This document shows positions 21,996 through 36,407 of a stretch of 64,000 bases of DNA, one piece after another. The stretch is taken from positions 23,270,501-23,334,500 of the forward strand of contig CM038908.1 in the NCBI GenBank assembly GCA_021904315.1. Direction: 5' to 3'. Position 1 is the stretch's first letter. Every line of letters begins with the position of its first letter. Below the pieces are notes generated by a model. It had not been told where the DNA came from. It was given only the letters and a program-made list of their open reading frames with translations, and did not search any database. This DNA comes from Sphagnum magellanicum (lineage: Eukaryota; Streptophyta; Sphagnopsida; Sphagnales; Sphagnaceae). The translations under genes were made by a program, and so were the position numbers.

Positions 21996-24900
21996 AACAG
22001 AAAGGAAGGAAGGAAGGAAGAAAGAAAGGTCTACTACTACCGATCAGAAAACTTGCAAGAACTTATGTCAACAGAGCAGAATTCAGAAAGTTTCTGAAGG
22101 AAAGAAAGCTCTACTACTGAAAAGAAGAAGAAGAAGAAGAAGAAGAGAGTGAGGAACTCCTATTTTTCATTTGTAGCATTTTCCCCAATTTGATTTTAGA
22201 GAGAGACACACACATGGAAAAAAAAACATTTTACCAAACAAAGTCAAGCTGCTCATCCTCCTTTGCAAGCTTTTGGTTTTGTTTTGGACTGTAGTTTTCT
22301 CCAAATCTGATTGAAGTTTTGTTCCAATGATTTGGGGAAAACTCTGGGTCCATATGGGCATCATCATGACTGGCTTATTGGCTGCCCTACTCAAGGGAGA
22401 GGGGGAGGAAAGTGCGTGTGGAAATTCCTCAAAGGCTTCCAAATTTTGTGTCCAATAGTTTTGTGTCAGTTTTGGATTCATTTTGTCTCTCTCAAACTCC
22501 ATCAGTGTGTTTTCATTTTGCACTACATTTTAGTGTGTAACTAGAAACTGTTGGGCAAGTTGAGCATTTGTGTGTTCAACCCATTATACTCTTAATGGTG
22601 TTCAAATTTGGGTCCATTGATCACTCGGTATTTTCCATGGCTGCCAGATTTTTATTTTGAGGCAAGAAGGGATGATGCTTTCATTGGGTTTTGAAATGGT
22701 ATGAATAATTTACTCAAAGCCAGGGATTTGAGCATTGGGTTGAGGCAGATGCTCATCATTGGTTGAATCCATGGAAGAGACAATTAAGCAAATTAGGGTT
22801 TTTGAGTGGTTTGCAGTGACAATTCGTGTACTTATTAGAATGGTTTTAAATCATTGTTTGTTTGAGTTTGAATTCGCTATTTGGAACCCAATCCAAAACT
22901 TTAGAGTTTCTTCCTACGTAGTCAAACTCCATCAAACAGTTTGTTGATCTAAGAGATGTGTGAGAAACCTTACACCTATTAAGTAGTGATTCTTCTAGTT
23001 CTTAAGAATTTGTATGATGCTACTTAAGGTCACATTGAATCCAATTTTGCTGCCATTTGTGGGTTTCGTGTATAACTTAGTTAAGTTCTTTGTTGTATTG
23101 ATGTATTTCCCCTAGTTGAACGGTATGGTCCTTGCATGGGTGAAATTTTGCATTGAACCTTTATAGTGTTCTTGGAAAGGCTTTCCCACGTTTTTAATAT
23201 TCTTTTGTGATACTTGATTTTCATGTCAAGTTTTCAATGATCGCAATGTTTTTTCCTCCAAGGTTACAAGATTTGTTCACTTGTAAATTGCCCTTCTTGT
23301 GAGCTTGCAATTGCACAATATCAACTCCACAATTCAAAGATTGATACCTTTTAACACACCATTAGAAGCATTTGCCTTCTTGTATCCTAGCATTGCCAAA
23401 TTGTAGTCTACCCTAATTGAACCACCTATTAGCAATAAGTAATTCAAAATCAAGTGCTTGATCAATATGTAAAACATTTTTTATGCCTAAACATCATTTT
23501 TTTCCCAAAGAAATGCTTGATTGTCCCAAAAATTGACAAGAGTGCTTAAAATGCATTACTTCAAATTCACACAATTTTCAAAAGGTGTGCATCGGTTCAA
23601 CTATATCATCTCATTGTCCATCTCAATTCTAGTGTACATCTTTTTAATTTGAATGATGATTGCAATCAAGGACAATGAATCGTCCCTCTTGAACAAGTTT
23701 CCAAATGATGTTCATGCTTTCACATTACATTCCTATTAATGTAGACACATGAAACAATAGTCTTGGAAGTTGAACTCAAGTGAAATTTGCTCAAGCAACA
23801 ACCAACATAGAAAAGGGAAGGGTTTAAAGTTTGGTTGGACCATGCGTAAAATCCTACTTAGTTTACTTATTTTACAATCTTCTTTGCCTAATATTATGAA
23901 TGTCCTAAAAGGAATTCCTCATTACTAAAACAAACATCATGTAATATCATTCATTTTTGTTAATGATCATGTGCCTAAGTGCCACTTACTACATGGTTCA
24001 ACTTTAGTATGGTATTGGACCACACACTAGTAAAATCAAAAAAATTCAAACATTTCAGCTAGTTTATCTATGTGTGTAATTTTATGGCAACAAATCCCTT
24101 CATACAAGAGACTTACGAAGGGTAGTGGCTATTGAACATGGAGAAATCTAGATTTTAAGACATTTTTGTAATATGTTTTTGTCTCAATCTTATTATGATC
24201 TCGAGAGTTTGGTATAACTATTACCAACATGCTATCATAAACAAGGTCCAATTTTTTTGTTTCAATGTCAAATATTTCTTGTCACATGGGAATGTAGTTT
24301 CATCTCTTCTTGTGATTGCTAGTTTTCACAATTAAATGGTTGAAAAGAGGACCTTGACATTATTTCTTTCGTCATCAAGTACAATGAAAATAGATTTTTC
24401 ATTTTTTTGTATTTGAAGCCTTTCAACAATGCTATAAGTTTTGGGATGTACTTGTCATTTAAATAAACCATGTGTGGTTATTCGTGATGTATTATATTAT
24501 TCTTGTTATTTTATTTAATTTTCATAAGTTTATCCTTTATACTTTTTGAAATGAAACTATTCAAATGATGTGTTATTAATGTTCAATTTATCAAGCATAT
24601 TAATACATATTTTTTAGAACGTCAATATTTTGAATATGACCATGTGAAGCCTTTCAAAAATAACTTTTTTCTTACAACATGTTTGAATTGCTTGGAATCT
24701 ACTTTTCTATATGCACAACAAATGCATTTTGTGTTTGTAACATAGTAAAACATGTTTTTAAAATATATTAAATATGCCATAGGAATCGATTTCAAAAATG
24801 AAAGTTCATGATTGTATTTAATGTTTGCTTTATGGAATTTGGAACAACATTGCCAAATATTTTTTTAAAAATGAAAGTAAATTTTTAAAAAATAAACACA

Positions 24901-27900
24901 TCTTCTTCTCCTTTTTTAATTCATGTCACACTACACACATTCACGTAGTTTAGACCTTAATTTTCAAGGAATGTCTCTTTTTTTTTAACCTTGAAAATAA
25001 ACAACTTTATTCTTCTACATTCAAAGGATGTCTTTTTTTTTTGTGGATCTACTTTAGCATGCTTGCACCCTTCATGGAATATAAACTAAAACTTTCAAAA
25101 GAAGTAAGAAAGGGGGAACACCAAACTAGATTTTGAAAGCCTTTCTATATTGAAATACTTCCTAAAAATGTTGGTATTTAACTAATGGTAATATTGGCTT
25201 TTAAGAAGATAACATAAACTTTGTTATTAAATACATATATCAAGCCAAAGATATTGGCTTAGGGTTCAAAGATTAGAGCTAATTTTTTTAATGTTTTGAA
25301 TATTTAGTTTGAAAAAATTTGGAATAAGTACAAAGGATATTGAATACTTGACAAAAACAAAATGTGAAGAGATTTGACAATGTATTTTAAGGTTACATTT
25401 TGTGGGCATTTTACCTTTAACAATTAATTACAAATTTATTGTAAAGGATAATGACAAAGTAAACAAGGAACAGTTTTCTATTTTCTTCATATGCACAAAT
25501 TTGAGGGTTTTTTTTTTTTTTTTTTTCCCCCTATAAGTTATATTTTATCTTTCACTTTAATGTTCTACCTTACTTATGCACACACGCGTGTAAATTGAAT
25601 CACACACCTTCAATACTTGCACTAATAGTACTTGGAAACAACTTTTCATAATAGATTTACTTTGTTAAAAAGTTTGCATTTCTTTTTTAAACAATTCCCT
25701 TTTCAATCTCCACAATTTTGACACAATTCAAGAACCTTGTTTTTACTTCAAGTGGGGCTTAAGGCATTGGGCCACCTCAATGGATTCCATATCTCATTGA
25801 ATCAATTATTGTTCCTACTTCAAGTGACCTTTAACATCATGTCGAGCCTTCTTTATGCATTATATGCTCATTGAAGCTCTATTATTGCACCCCTAATTGA
25901 ACCTTTCCCCATACTCTTATGACCTCATTTGATAAAGTGAAAATACAACACCTACAATAGCCTAATCATAACCTCCAAAAGCTTTAGTTAGAACTTTAGT
26001 TGTTTTTTTTTTTTTTTTTAAATAAATAATTTTATTTAATAACCTATGATCTATTAGGTTTAGTTATTATTTAGAAAATATAACGAGTAAACTAGTAGGT
26101 CTAAAATGTAAATATATTTTGGAAATTAATTATTCATTAGTTTTGTTGACATTTTAAATTTTCATTAACAACTTTCAAAACACATTGCTTTTATGCAATG
26201 ATCATGCCATCTCACACATGCATTATACATACCTTGATCATTGCCCACACCATCCCAATTCCTTAACCTTTCCAAATGTCTCAATCTATAGAATGCATTG
26301 GCCATTTGTTGAACACCCATATTTTACATGCATTTAATTAGTATGTAACCCACAATATTAGTATAGTAAAACCTCTAGTTGTATGAATCTCCATGACCAC
26401 CAAATCACAACAAAACACCCTTGCCAAGCTACATACTAATAAAAAAATCTTCACTTTTAGAAATTGTAACAACGAATTTTTTTTAAGTTATAAAGAATTT
26501 CCATTGCTGGCTAGTTCATTTTGGGTGCAAAAGAAGTTAATTGAATTAACACATTGTGTATTGTTGATGGAAAATATATAAAATAATACTTAGAAATTAG
26601 AAGTTGACATTTTTAAACAACACATATGAACAATATATTACACGTTTTATTTAATTGTGCAGGGTTTTAATGCATTATAAGGTAGTTGGTAAGAGGTAAT
26701 TCATGTAAATGAGGCCATTGAATTAAGATGATAGTGGAAGTAAATGAATAATTGTTGGCAAATTGTTAACTATTAAGAGGTTGAAAGTGGGGGGAAGAAA
26801 TGTTAGTCCTACAAGAAAGTGGAGGCTATTTTCATTTTTTACTTTAAAAGGATGTATAAACATGGGTCCCTTTTGAGTGATGTGTTTTTGGGACACATAA
26901 GAGCAATAATCATATGTTCTTAACAAAATTGGAGAGCAATAGAAAGGGTAGTTGTAAGTTTGTGAACTTGCTAAACTATGGACATACCTTGGTAGGCAAG
27001 GACATACCCTTTTATTGCATTGGATCATATATTTATTACATTGGCTTAAAGAAAATTATTTTCAAAATATCCAAATTTATTACAATTCTTTTATCAAAAA
27101 TAAAAATAATTTAAAAAAAGGTGTCGAATTGGATTTCTGAAAATTAATTAAATATTTGACAAGAGCTTGTCAAATTGGCCTAGGTACTGAGGTACTAAAA
27201 AAAATTTGGGAGTGTTTACGGTTGACATATTTTTTTAATGTTTAGCAATTGTTATAAATAGAAATCCAAATAGATATGTAGAACATGGAAGAAAATTCTA
27301 CCAAATACATGTTCCAACATTTTGGTTTTGTGTTATGTTTAAATGTGACAAATCTACAAAATTTTAGTCTTTTTTTCTATTGTCTACTTGGTAAGCATGT
27401 AGTTTTTTTTGTAACTTGATATCTTTGTGCCCCTTTTGATTCTATATCCAAGAAGTTGTGTACCATTTGAACTCTCTAACCCAATATCAACATAACATGG
27501 AAATAAATTATAATTGATGAAGAATTTTGTAACCTAGTTCTTATATAACCTAATAATTTTGTGTCCTTGTAAAATGGTAATTTTGTCACAACCTTAGTTT
27601 TGGGCTTATGATTAAAATATTGGCCTAGCCAAAGCACTATAAAAAAATAGTTTGGAAGCAAACCCAAAACACAAGGGGAGCTCAAAGGAATGAAGCATAT
27701 TTTAATATCAAGTGGGAAACCTTTGAGCATTATGGGAGTTATTTTCAAGATTTTTGGGATGAATCTTCATTTTGGGAGTTGGGACTTCTTAGGAGTCCAA
27801 AATGTTCCATAGGCAATTTGGGATATCAGATCATATTTAAATTGAAATCAAATGAATTTTTATTTGTTGAAAAAATATTGATGAGAACTACAAAAACATG

Positions 27901-30900
27901 GGTCACATTTTCAAACCAACTATGTTTTGAGGGCATTATGATGCTCCAAAAATTCAAGCACATAGTGTCCCAATTTTCAAATTTCCATTTTGAAATCCTA
28001 AAAAAATAACCATTCCAATGCATGTTTTGCAAAGAGCTCCCTAGTAGATTGTATGGAGAAGGGTGGTGCCTAGACCAAGTGCAAGCCATTGTAAGTCCAA
28101 TGTGAGTCCAAATTAAATCTATGACTCAAATTTGGTTGTATTTGCACTAACTACCTATGGGAGCAGTCACATCAACATGGGCCAAAAATGCATTAGATGT
28201 TAAACATAATTTGTCAAAATTAGAGAAATGTTTATGTTTTGTCATTTGAACTTGTAAAATTATATGATTTCCTTTTGGTAAAAGGACTATATTCCTCAGA
28301 GGAAGAGTAAACACTTTGACTTATGTTAATTTGTATTAAACCTTGCATTGTCCATCTTGTGCAAGTGAATTGATTGAGAGGTGCCTATGAAGAAGCAAAT
28401 GTCATTTCATCTTACTGTCATATTTGAACTCTGCATCTTTTTTTCCACTTTCTTCATTTCAAAGAATTACCATTAATACCTTTAGACATTGAAATATGTC
28501 AAAATTGGTCCAATTTAGTACAAACTTTTAACGTCTTCAACTTTTAAACCTATAAAGTGTTTTTTATTATTATGTTTTTTGAATTATCTATATTCTATTT
28601 AATTTGTGAAATTTTGTTCCTTGTGTTGGATTAGTTCATGACCTTTTCTTTATACCATTTCATAAATTCTTATTCATGATAAACTTGGTTTGAACATCAA
28701 ATTGATTATTTGAGGTTACATGAGTTAGAAATTTTGTTGTTAATTGTGATTTACAAACTTGTGATCCATGTATTTTTTTGTGATTTGTGTCCTTGTATGA
28801 CATTTTATACTAAAACATGTATTGATAATATTTGAATTAAGTGATTATATTATCAAAATTCAGACCAATGATATAAATTAAAAATATGATTTGCAACCAT
28901 ATACCATATGTGCATGCAAGAGATATAAATTTAAATGTTCATTTTTGTCAATGCATAATGGATTTTTCAAGGAACAATATGTGTGCAAGTATAGTCTACT
29001 TAGAGCATGTCCAACAATGGCTCAATAAAATCATCATGTAAAGGCTATTTGCAATGAAAATTGGAGGGCCCAATAACATAACATTTGTGTAACATGAAAT
29101 GTAGCCCATCAACAAGTTTGCCAAATTTGTTAATTTCCTAGATTTTAGTTGATCATCCCAACAACCCCCCCCCCAATGACCCTTAAACCCATTATCTAGT
29201 TTTGTGCAAAGAGCTTCATGCATAAGGGTGGTATCGATTTTTTAGGGGGATTGCAAAATACTATTTTAAACAACTTTTTGCATTTTTTGGGTAAAAAATT
29301 TATACATATAACAATTTCCAAATGATTATAACATTTTTTGAATGGATATATATTTTTTTAAATCTTAATTCCAAAAGGTGGAATAAATGCAATTAGTTTT
29401 GCATGATAGTTTATAAGCATTATACATTTGTCCAAAACACCACATTCTCCTACCACATGACAATGCTATGTTACATACACCACTTTGTAACCAAAATTAT
29501 GCCATGAATAGGTGAAGTTCATGTGCAACTTTTGATGTGTATTGTCCCCAATATCTAGTCAACAACCCGCTAGGATGTTTTCTACTTGATGAAATCAAAA
29601 ACAATTTTCCATCTTTCAAAAGACCCTTTTTTCTATTTATGACATTGTATCACCACTTTATCTATTAAAAATGATTTGTACTAGTGCCCTATGAAGTTTT
29701 CAAGTGAAAATGTTAATGATCAAGCAGCATAGTGTTCAATTTGTTGGCTTTTGTGTGTTATTTGGCTTATTTCTTAATGATTGTGTTAAGGCTATAAACT
29801 TTCTAAATTGATTTTGTAAATGTAGTAAATCCATTTAAAACCAAACCTACTAAGGATCTAAAACTATAACGAAACCCATTATTTATTTTCTACGTTGAAT
29901 GTTTAATTTTAGAATCAAAAAATTAATTATGACATTAAACTAGTTTAAACTTCTAGTAGATAGATAGGATTTTTTTAATGATGTTAACTAGGAGCTTAGG
30001 ATATTTTATAGGGATTTCCCCCTTGTTCTTAGGCACCACCATTTTCTATAGGGCTTAGAAAGGTTCCTATGGTGGAACTCATGGCTTAGTTTTTTTTGTA
30101 GAATCTGATGTAATTTTGATGTCATCAAAATTTAAGCAAGTTTGTTGTTGCTAATTATCATTGAAGTAATTTTTTCCACTTGCTTTTGTTTTTCCATTGT
30201 ATTTTGATTTTGAAGTTGTATGTTTTTTTGGCGTGTTTGGAATATTGCATGATAGAAACTTGTTGTCCTCTCATATTATTAACTCCTTGCAACTATTTGT
30301 CACTTAATCTTGTAGAACTAAAATGTTCACTTTTTGCTCTTAATTTCTTTGAGTTCAAAAACTTGGGATTTCATCAGATGGCCTTAACAAAAATTTATGG
30401 AATACATGTTAAAGTTAATAAAAGGCGCCAAGGTTTTGAATTGTGAATGTAGCCCTTTCTAATTAATGATTATATATATGGTACAAGTTATGTGGACCCC
30501 AATAAAGATACTTCTTTCCTAATTGTGCCCTCCATTTTGCAACTTACCCATGGGCATTCTAGAATACATAAACCATTGAAATATCAAATTTTTTATATGC
30601 CCTAAAGAATTAATATCCATAAGGAAAAATAAATCAAGAGAGGATTGCACTCATAGAACTTCACAACATATAGAGGATTGTGATCATCTCATAAAGAGAA
30701 TATCACACTTATAAAAATGTATATGTTACACACAAAGTTTCACAACAGAGAAAGGTTCATGCATAGAGAGATTCATGTGTAGAAAGTTTCACACATGGAA
30801 AGTTCTGTGCACAAATAACCCTAGAACCTCCACAAGATGGAAGCTTTCGTAAGCTTCATATATTTGTGTGCCCTATTTTTTGAAAAGACACATTTGGACA

Positions 30901-31156
30901 TAATTACATGTCAAAAGATGCACTATTTGATTTTCGAAGCATTAGTAGGGTTCTCATTCCTCCTCCACCCACTAGCAAAGCACTAACACCAACTCCTTCA
31001 ACATAAGACCAAGAAGAAGGTAGGTTTCTTTCTAAGCCCCCAGAATCTCCAATTTCTTAGTTGTTTTTTTTTATTCAAGATGGGTGTTTTTTTTATGTGG
31101 TTTGCAAGAAAGCTGCAAAAGCTTTTGATCTATTTTGGATTTGGATTTTGTTTTTT
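21996..31156. other. Long AT-rich intergenic stretch, no gene recognised
   Basis: Immediately after the array come (AAGG)n and (GAA)n runs (22003-22030, 22125-22146), probably still near the GPAT 3' end. Beyond that I see only AT-rich DNA with short open frames, a T run near 25511-25527, a C run near 29165 and a small perfect hairpin GAAGCTT-TCGT-AAGCTTC at 30840-30857. A block at about 27640-28110 has unusually even composition and might be part of a retroelement, but no domain or terminal repeat was recognised. Confidence 0.5.
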
Positions 31157-31785
31157 CAAAGCTACCATGGCTTGGAAGAAGCAATATGGCTATTACATTG
31201 AAAGCTTTTTGGGGGCCTACATTGTTGATATTTCTTGACAAGCATGATGACTTTCAGTCTTGTAATTCCCCATTTTTCTCTTGCACATGTGTCTGGGGTT
31301 TGTGGAATGAGTAGCAGAAGTGTCATAGAGATGATGAATGAGAGAAGATGCCATTATTATGTATTTGGGTCACTTCTTCAAAGCTACCATGGCTTGGAAG
31401 CCATATGGTTACTACATTGTTGATGCTTCTTGAAAGGCACAATGATTCTTAGTCTTGTAATTTCCCATTACTCTTTTGCAAATGTGCTTGGGTGTTTTTC
31501 ACAATTTGCAAGATAAGACCCTTTTTATTTGTTATGTATTTAGGGTTGCTTCTTCAAAGTTGCCATGGCTTAGAAACCATACACTACATTGAAAGCTTTT
31601 TGGGGAACTACATTTGCTGATGCTTCTTGGCAGGCATGATTGAATCTTGTAATTCCCCATTTCTCTCTTGTAATTGTGTTTGTGGTTTGTGGCATAAGTA
31701 GCAAACATGTCACAAAAATGAAGAATTGTGTCACAAAGATGATGAGTGAAAGAAGATGCCATTATTATGCAAGAAGGGAAACATG
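31157..31785. repeat. Three-copy diverged tandem repeat, about 220 bp
   Basis: Copies begin with CAAAGCTACCATGGCTTGGA or a variant at 31157, 31379 and 31555. Copies one and three share the whole unit, including GTCTTGTAATTCCCCATTTT and AGAAGATGCCATTATTATG. The middle copy has lost its last part. The short open frames here are explained by the repeat. Confidence 0.75.
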
Positions 31786-34700
31786 GCATGAAGAAGTTTT
31801 CAATGTTAGACACTTGTGTATTCCACAACATTTCACAAATTTTCTTCTCCATTGGACAACCCACAATGCTTCATAAAAATGTGCATTAAAAAATGGTACA
31901 AATGTGCACATTGAAACTATTATGTTTGTAAGATCAGGGTTAATGTGCATGTGCTTGAGGCCTCCTTATTGGAAACATGAAGCAATATTGCCAAGATATC
32001 TCCAAATTGTTCTTCAGCAAGTGTTCAACTTCTTGCATTTGACAATTGCATCATACTGTAAACATATTGTAGACATTCCAACCTTGATAAGCAAACTTCA
32101 TTCTAAGGATTATATATTTATTTTACACTGCAATATATGGCCAAATCTATAGAAATGTTGGCTTCCTTGCTACTCTCCTTCCTAAAGTGGAGTATTTGTA
32201 ACCAAAACACACATCCCTCCAAACATTGTGTAAACCTTGCCATTATTTGCAAGTGGTCAATATCTCAGCATAGAATTATCCATATTTTGTCTTTCAAATG
32301 TGTTTGCTACAAACCTACTTCATAGGCAATGTTATATTATATAAGCTAAGTGAATATGCTTCACTCACATGTTTAAAAATTTCTTGACTTTTTTATGAAG
32401 TAAATTTTTACAAATAACAAGTCTAAGTTGAAGTTTTTGAGCAAATTTAATCCATACTCTATAATGCACAATTACAATCATTGAAGTTTTTTTCAAAGAA
32501 AAGTATATTTTCATACATGTTTGGAATTTATTATGAGAAAGAATTTTATTTCAACAACTATGCTACTGATGTCGCTACTAATGTTTTTATTCTTCTTCTT
32601 AGTAATGTGTGTTTGGCTTGGTAGTGTTGATAGCCTTGTGAACTGTGATCTCCAAATACACCATTTCGAGAAAGTTGTATCTCGAGGTGTCAACAAAATT
32701 GTCATGGAACATTTAGTGAAGACCTATAGAGACCATGTTGGGTTATAAGCTACCTGCTTATGATGGTCACAAGAACCTTTGTACTATTGGGCCTTTGCCA
32801 TTCCCATTCAAGAAGTTCCAAATAAGATTTCTTGGGGAAGATGATGGCAACAATATCCAAAGGTTCTTAAATTAAATTCCTCAAAAGTTGCCTAGTACAC
32901 CCTTATGAACTAGGCGTGTTGTCCCACAACTATGATTCATGTTATTATTGGAATAGGAAATGTGGACCACCTATTGTTATGTTTTGAACAATTTGATACC
33001 AAGTAAGTTATGTTGTCGGTGTTTTGTGGATAGTGCTTAAACACTAGTGGAGAATGTTGGCACAAGGTTGAGTTCGGGTCTTTTGCCCTTTTTAATTACA
33101 TTGAGTTCTACAAAAGAGAAGAAGCTAGCCTAGGAAGAAACAAACCAATTAAAGTAGGCAGAGAAGAAGAAAAAGGCCAAGGAAGAGATAGACCAATTGA
33201 AATAGGTAGAGAAGAAGCAATGATTAAGCCCTTAATACAGCAGTTGCCATTCACTTTAAGCTTGAAAAGAAAAAATAAAAATGCAAGGATGAGGAACGAC
33301 ACCTTGATAAATAAGGATCTGCCCTTGCTAAAGTTGTGGCTTTGTAGGTTGGTGATATTTATTAACACATCCATCTTTTGCACGCTTTTAACATTAGTTT
33401 GTTCATTTTCTACCAATGCAAACCTCTTTCATTAGAAGCATTCACCGGAATCCTTTGATACTAACAAATTGGCACATGGAATATCATGCTATATGGAAGT
33501 CTTCATTTATTGGCAGGTTTGGACATGGAACCTCTTGTAATAGAAACCCGAAATCCTAAGCATTTTCTAGAAGACTTCAATACTAGCAAGTAGGTTAAAT
33601 GAGTCGGGGATGTATTAGTGGGTTACGAGGGGAAGTCTCTTTGTGTTTTTGGTTGCACATGTTATCATGGTACAAGATGACGAGTCCTTTGGTGAATATA
33701 TTGGCATTTTTTATGTTGGTATGTACCATATAACCCTTCTTTTGACATTAATGCTAACATGCCATTTGCTCAAATCTTAATGCATGTCTTATTAGTCTAA
33801 TCATGATATCAACTATGTAGATCTTCTAGTAGTTTCATCTTTTTAAGTAAACAACAAGAGTTGCACTTATTCAACAATATCTAGAAATTGTCATATAAGT
33901 ATTCCTAGGAATAAAAAGATACTTTCAACTTTAGGTTTTAGGGTGCAAATTTTTTAAGGTATACCAAAATCTTGTCACAACGTCACCTTTTTTTTGTCTT
34001 TTTTTACCATGTAAAAGCACATTTATGGATGATTATGATGAAATCTAGAATTGTAATAGTATAAAATATGGTCCTTCTAAATTTTTTGACAACTTTTGAT
34101 TAATTATTTTTTATGGGGATCAAAATATAGGGTTAAAAAGGATTGCAATAAGGATTAGGCCCTTTTCATCTTGTGTGGTACACCTTAAAGGATTTATGGA
34201 GATTCTTGGTAGTGGAATGATGCAAATAATTTTTGTGCAAGTTTTGGTTGATGGAGAATCCAATTGCACAGGGGTCACAAGTGAGGGGGGTTATCAAAAT
34301 TAAACATATGGGGACGGAGAATCCATCTTTATGGGGAGAAATGGGTATGAGACTTAAAGAGGGGAACCTATGCAACACATTAGGCTCAAGTTTTATGGCA
34401 GCTTCAATAATTTTCCTTGTTAGTTCTTTTGTCATGTAGCACCCTCAATGAAATGGCACAACTTAGGTTAATCGTAAATAACTTAACATTGGTTGCAAGC
34501 AAGTAAATTTGTGTGACATTATGACACACAAGTATGTTGGAGTAACATTCCTATTGCTTTGATTGGTTACTTTGGAATGTGCAATTTACCAACTATATTT
34601 ATTGTAATATTATGTGTCATGATGTTTTTGCAAATACTAATGGTAATGAGAAAGAGACAAATGGATGGAATTAAAATGGGAAGGATACACATGCTAAAGG

Positions 34701-35199
34701 TTGGCAAGTGGGTGTGAAAAATGATGTTGGTGTAGAAGGGGATATTTTGGAAGGTGAAGAAGAGGAGGGTACAATGTAGTTTTCCACTTGTGTTGAAAAG
34801 AATTTTAAGGCCACTGATGAAAGGGCCCATGCATCTTAAACGGCAGCAAGCTTGGCTGTTGCATAAATCAATTAATTTTATTTGTCATGTTCAAGTGGGG
34901 TGATTTTGATAATGGAAAAAAATCTAGGCTTTGAGGACACAACTCAAGTGATTGTTTGATTTTAGAGGCACTACTTAGTAGGCCCTCTTTGCAGACAAAA
35001 ATAATAATTGATCATTTAGGGAATCTCAACACAATTTCATGGCTTGTGAATTTGCTTGAATTTACATGTTACATGTCTAGCTTTGAGTATATCATTGGGC
35101 AGCCAATGACACAACTTTTAAAAAATAGACATACATAAAGAAAGAAACGTTGAACCATCTATGTCTACAATAAGCTTTAATTTTAAGCTAGCTTCTACT
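31786..35199. other. Intergenic DNA before the LACS relic, no gene recognised
   Basis: Short open frames (32521-32748, 33220-33435, 34233-34439, 34956-35138) were compared by eye with upstream LACS exons (the YTSGTTG region and the PTIFCAVPRV region) without a match. A weak two-copy repeat around ACCAATTGAAATAGGTAGAG lies at about 33135-33215. Confidence 0.45.
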
Positions 35200-36407
35200 A
35201 AATATTTTGCATCACCCATCAATTGATTTATATTGTTGTAACTAATTGTTGATTTCATGTATTTCTTTGGAAATGCAACAAGTTGAATTGGCTCAAGTAG
35301 GGCTACAACAAAGACAAAACATCTCCACTATTTGATTCTAGTATTTAGCAAGGTAAGTTCAAATTTAATTTTGTTATGTGTATTATTTAATCCCATGAAA
35401 TAAAATGGTTCTTTTGTAATAAAAAATAAACCATTGGTGGCTTAGAAACACAAGAAGTTGTTACCATTTTAGTTTTATATGGCCTTCAAGTTTTGTTTGG
35501 GATGGGTGTGTTGAAGGTGAAAGAAGGCCTTGGTGAGTGCGTTCAACTTGTTTTATCACAAGGAACACCTCTGTCCCCCCCCCCCCCAAGTTGAGGAGTT
35601 TCTACGAATTGTCATGTGTGCCCCTATTCGACATGGTTATGGTATGAATTCACCATGTTTTACATTCTATTTTTGCGTCTCTCTATTGTGCTTAGAGGAA
35701 GTGGTGCTATTTTTCTAACTCTTTTGGTTCAATTGTCTATTGAAAACATCACACATCATCTGTGCTGCTAGTCATACCAACATATTTTGCTAAAATGATT
35801 ATTTTTTCATAAAAATAGGTTCAACTACTATTTCTAGAAAATTTTGAAACTTTCAATTGAAGTTGCTAATGTAAAAATACATATAAATAATGTATTATGT
35901 TTATTTGCAATAAGGGCTTGGTAGTCCATAGGTAGATGTTGGTCCTACCTATATGGGAGATTCAAATCATAGGATTTTGGATTGAATGTATATTTTCTTT
36001 CCCCTAACCACCCTTTTTGGGGATTATTAAATGTTGGGGTAGGGATAGTCTTTAGACATAAAATTTGCAACTTGATTTTTTGTTGTTGCACAAAAAGAGC
36101 TAACAAATTGATTTTTTGATTTGCCTCACATTGTATGCTACTTGTTGGGCTTTTCTAGGATTGACAGAGACGTGTGCAACAAGCTTCATCCAAGTGCAAG
36201 ATGTGATTTCCACAAATGGAACAATGGGCCCACTTAATATGCCCAACATTGATTTATGTTTAGAATCAATTCCTAAACTCAACTATGATGTTTTCAACAC
36301 TATGATTCCAGGAGGTATTTGCATCTGTGGTAGCTATTTGTTTTCTAGCTACTACAAATGTGAAGACCTCATTAAAGAGGTCTTAGTTGATGGGTGGGTT
36401 TACGTAG
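35200..36407 (+). pseudogene. Long-chain acyl-CoA synthetase (LACS1-5 type) gene fragment, three exons, dead
   Basis: LACS enzymes activate fatty acids to acyl-CoA with ATP. Exon A ends at 35352 (donor GTAAGT) and reads KLNWLK, a stop, GYNKDKTSPLFD and, after a one-base slip, VFSK. Exon B (35517-35641) reads VKEGLGECVQLVLSQGTPLS, then after a 13-C run and frame change VEEFLRIVMCAPIRHGYG. Exon C (36159-36407, acceptor TTTTCTAG, donor GTAACT) reads LTETCA...GTMGP...CLESIPKLNYDVF...CICGSYLFSSYYKCEDL...LVDGWVYVG. The order, spacing and phase-1 junction HGYG|LTETC match plant LACS. Conserved GEICIRG is GGICICG, YYKR is YYKC and DGWFHTG is DGWVYVG. Upstream and downstream exons were not found. Retained introns show a DNA-level copy, not a retrocopy. 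The start of exon A is uncertain. Confidence 0.82.

Noticed and set aside
27640-28110. Even-composition block that could be an LTR or retroelement interior
   Set aside because: No terminal repeat, primer-binding site or protein domain could be seen.
29000-29030. AGAGCATGTCCAACAATGG, similar to ends of some plant MITEs
   Set aside because: No matching inverted copy or target duplication was found nearby.
34956-35138. Open frame just upstream of the LACS relic, tested as a further LACS exon
   Set aside because: No residue pattern of the LACS regions expected there (PTIFCAVPRV, YTSGTTG).
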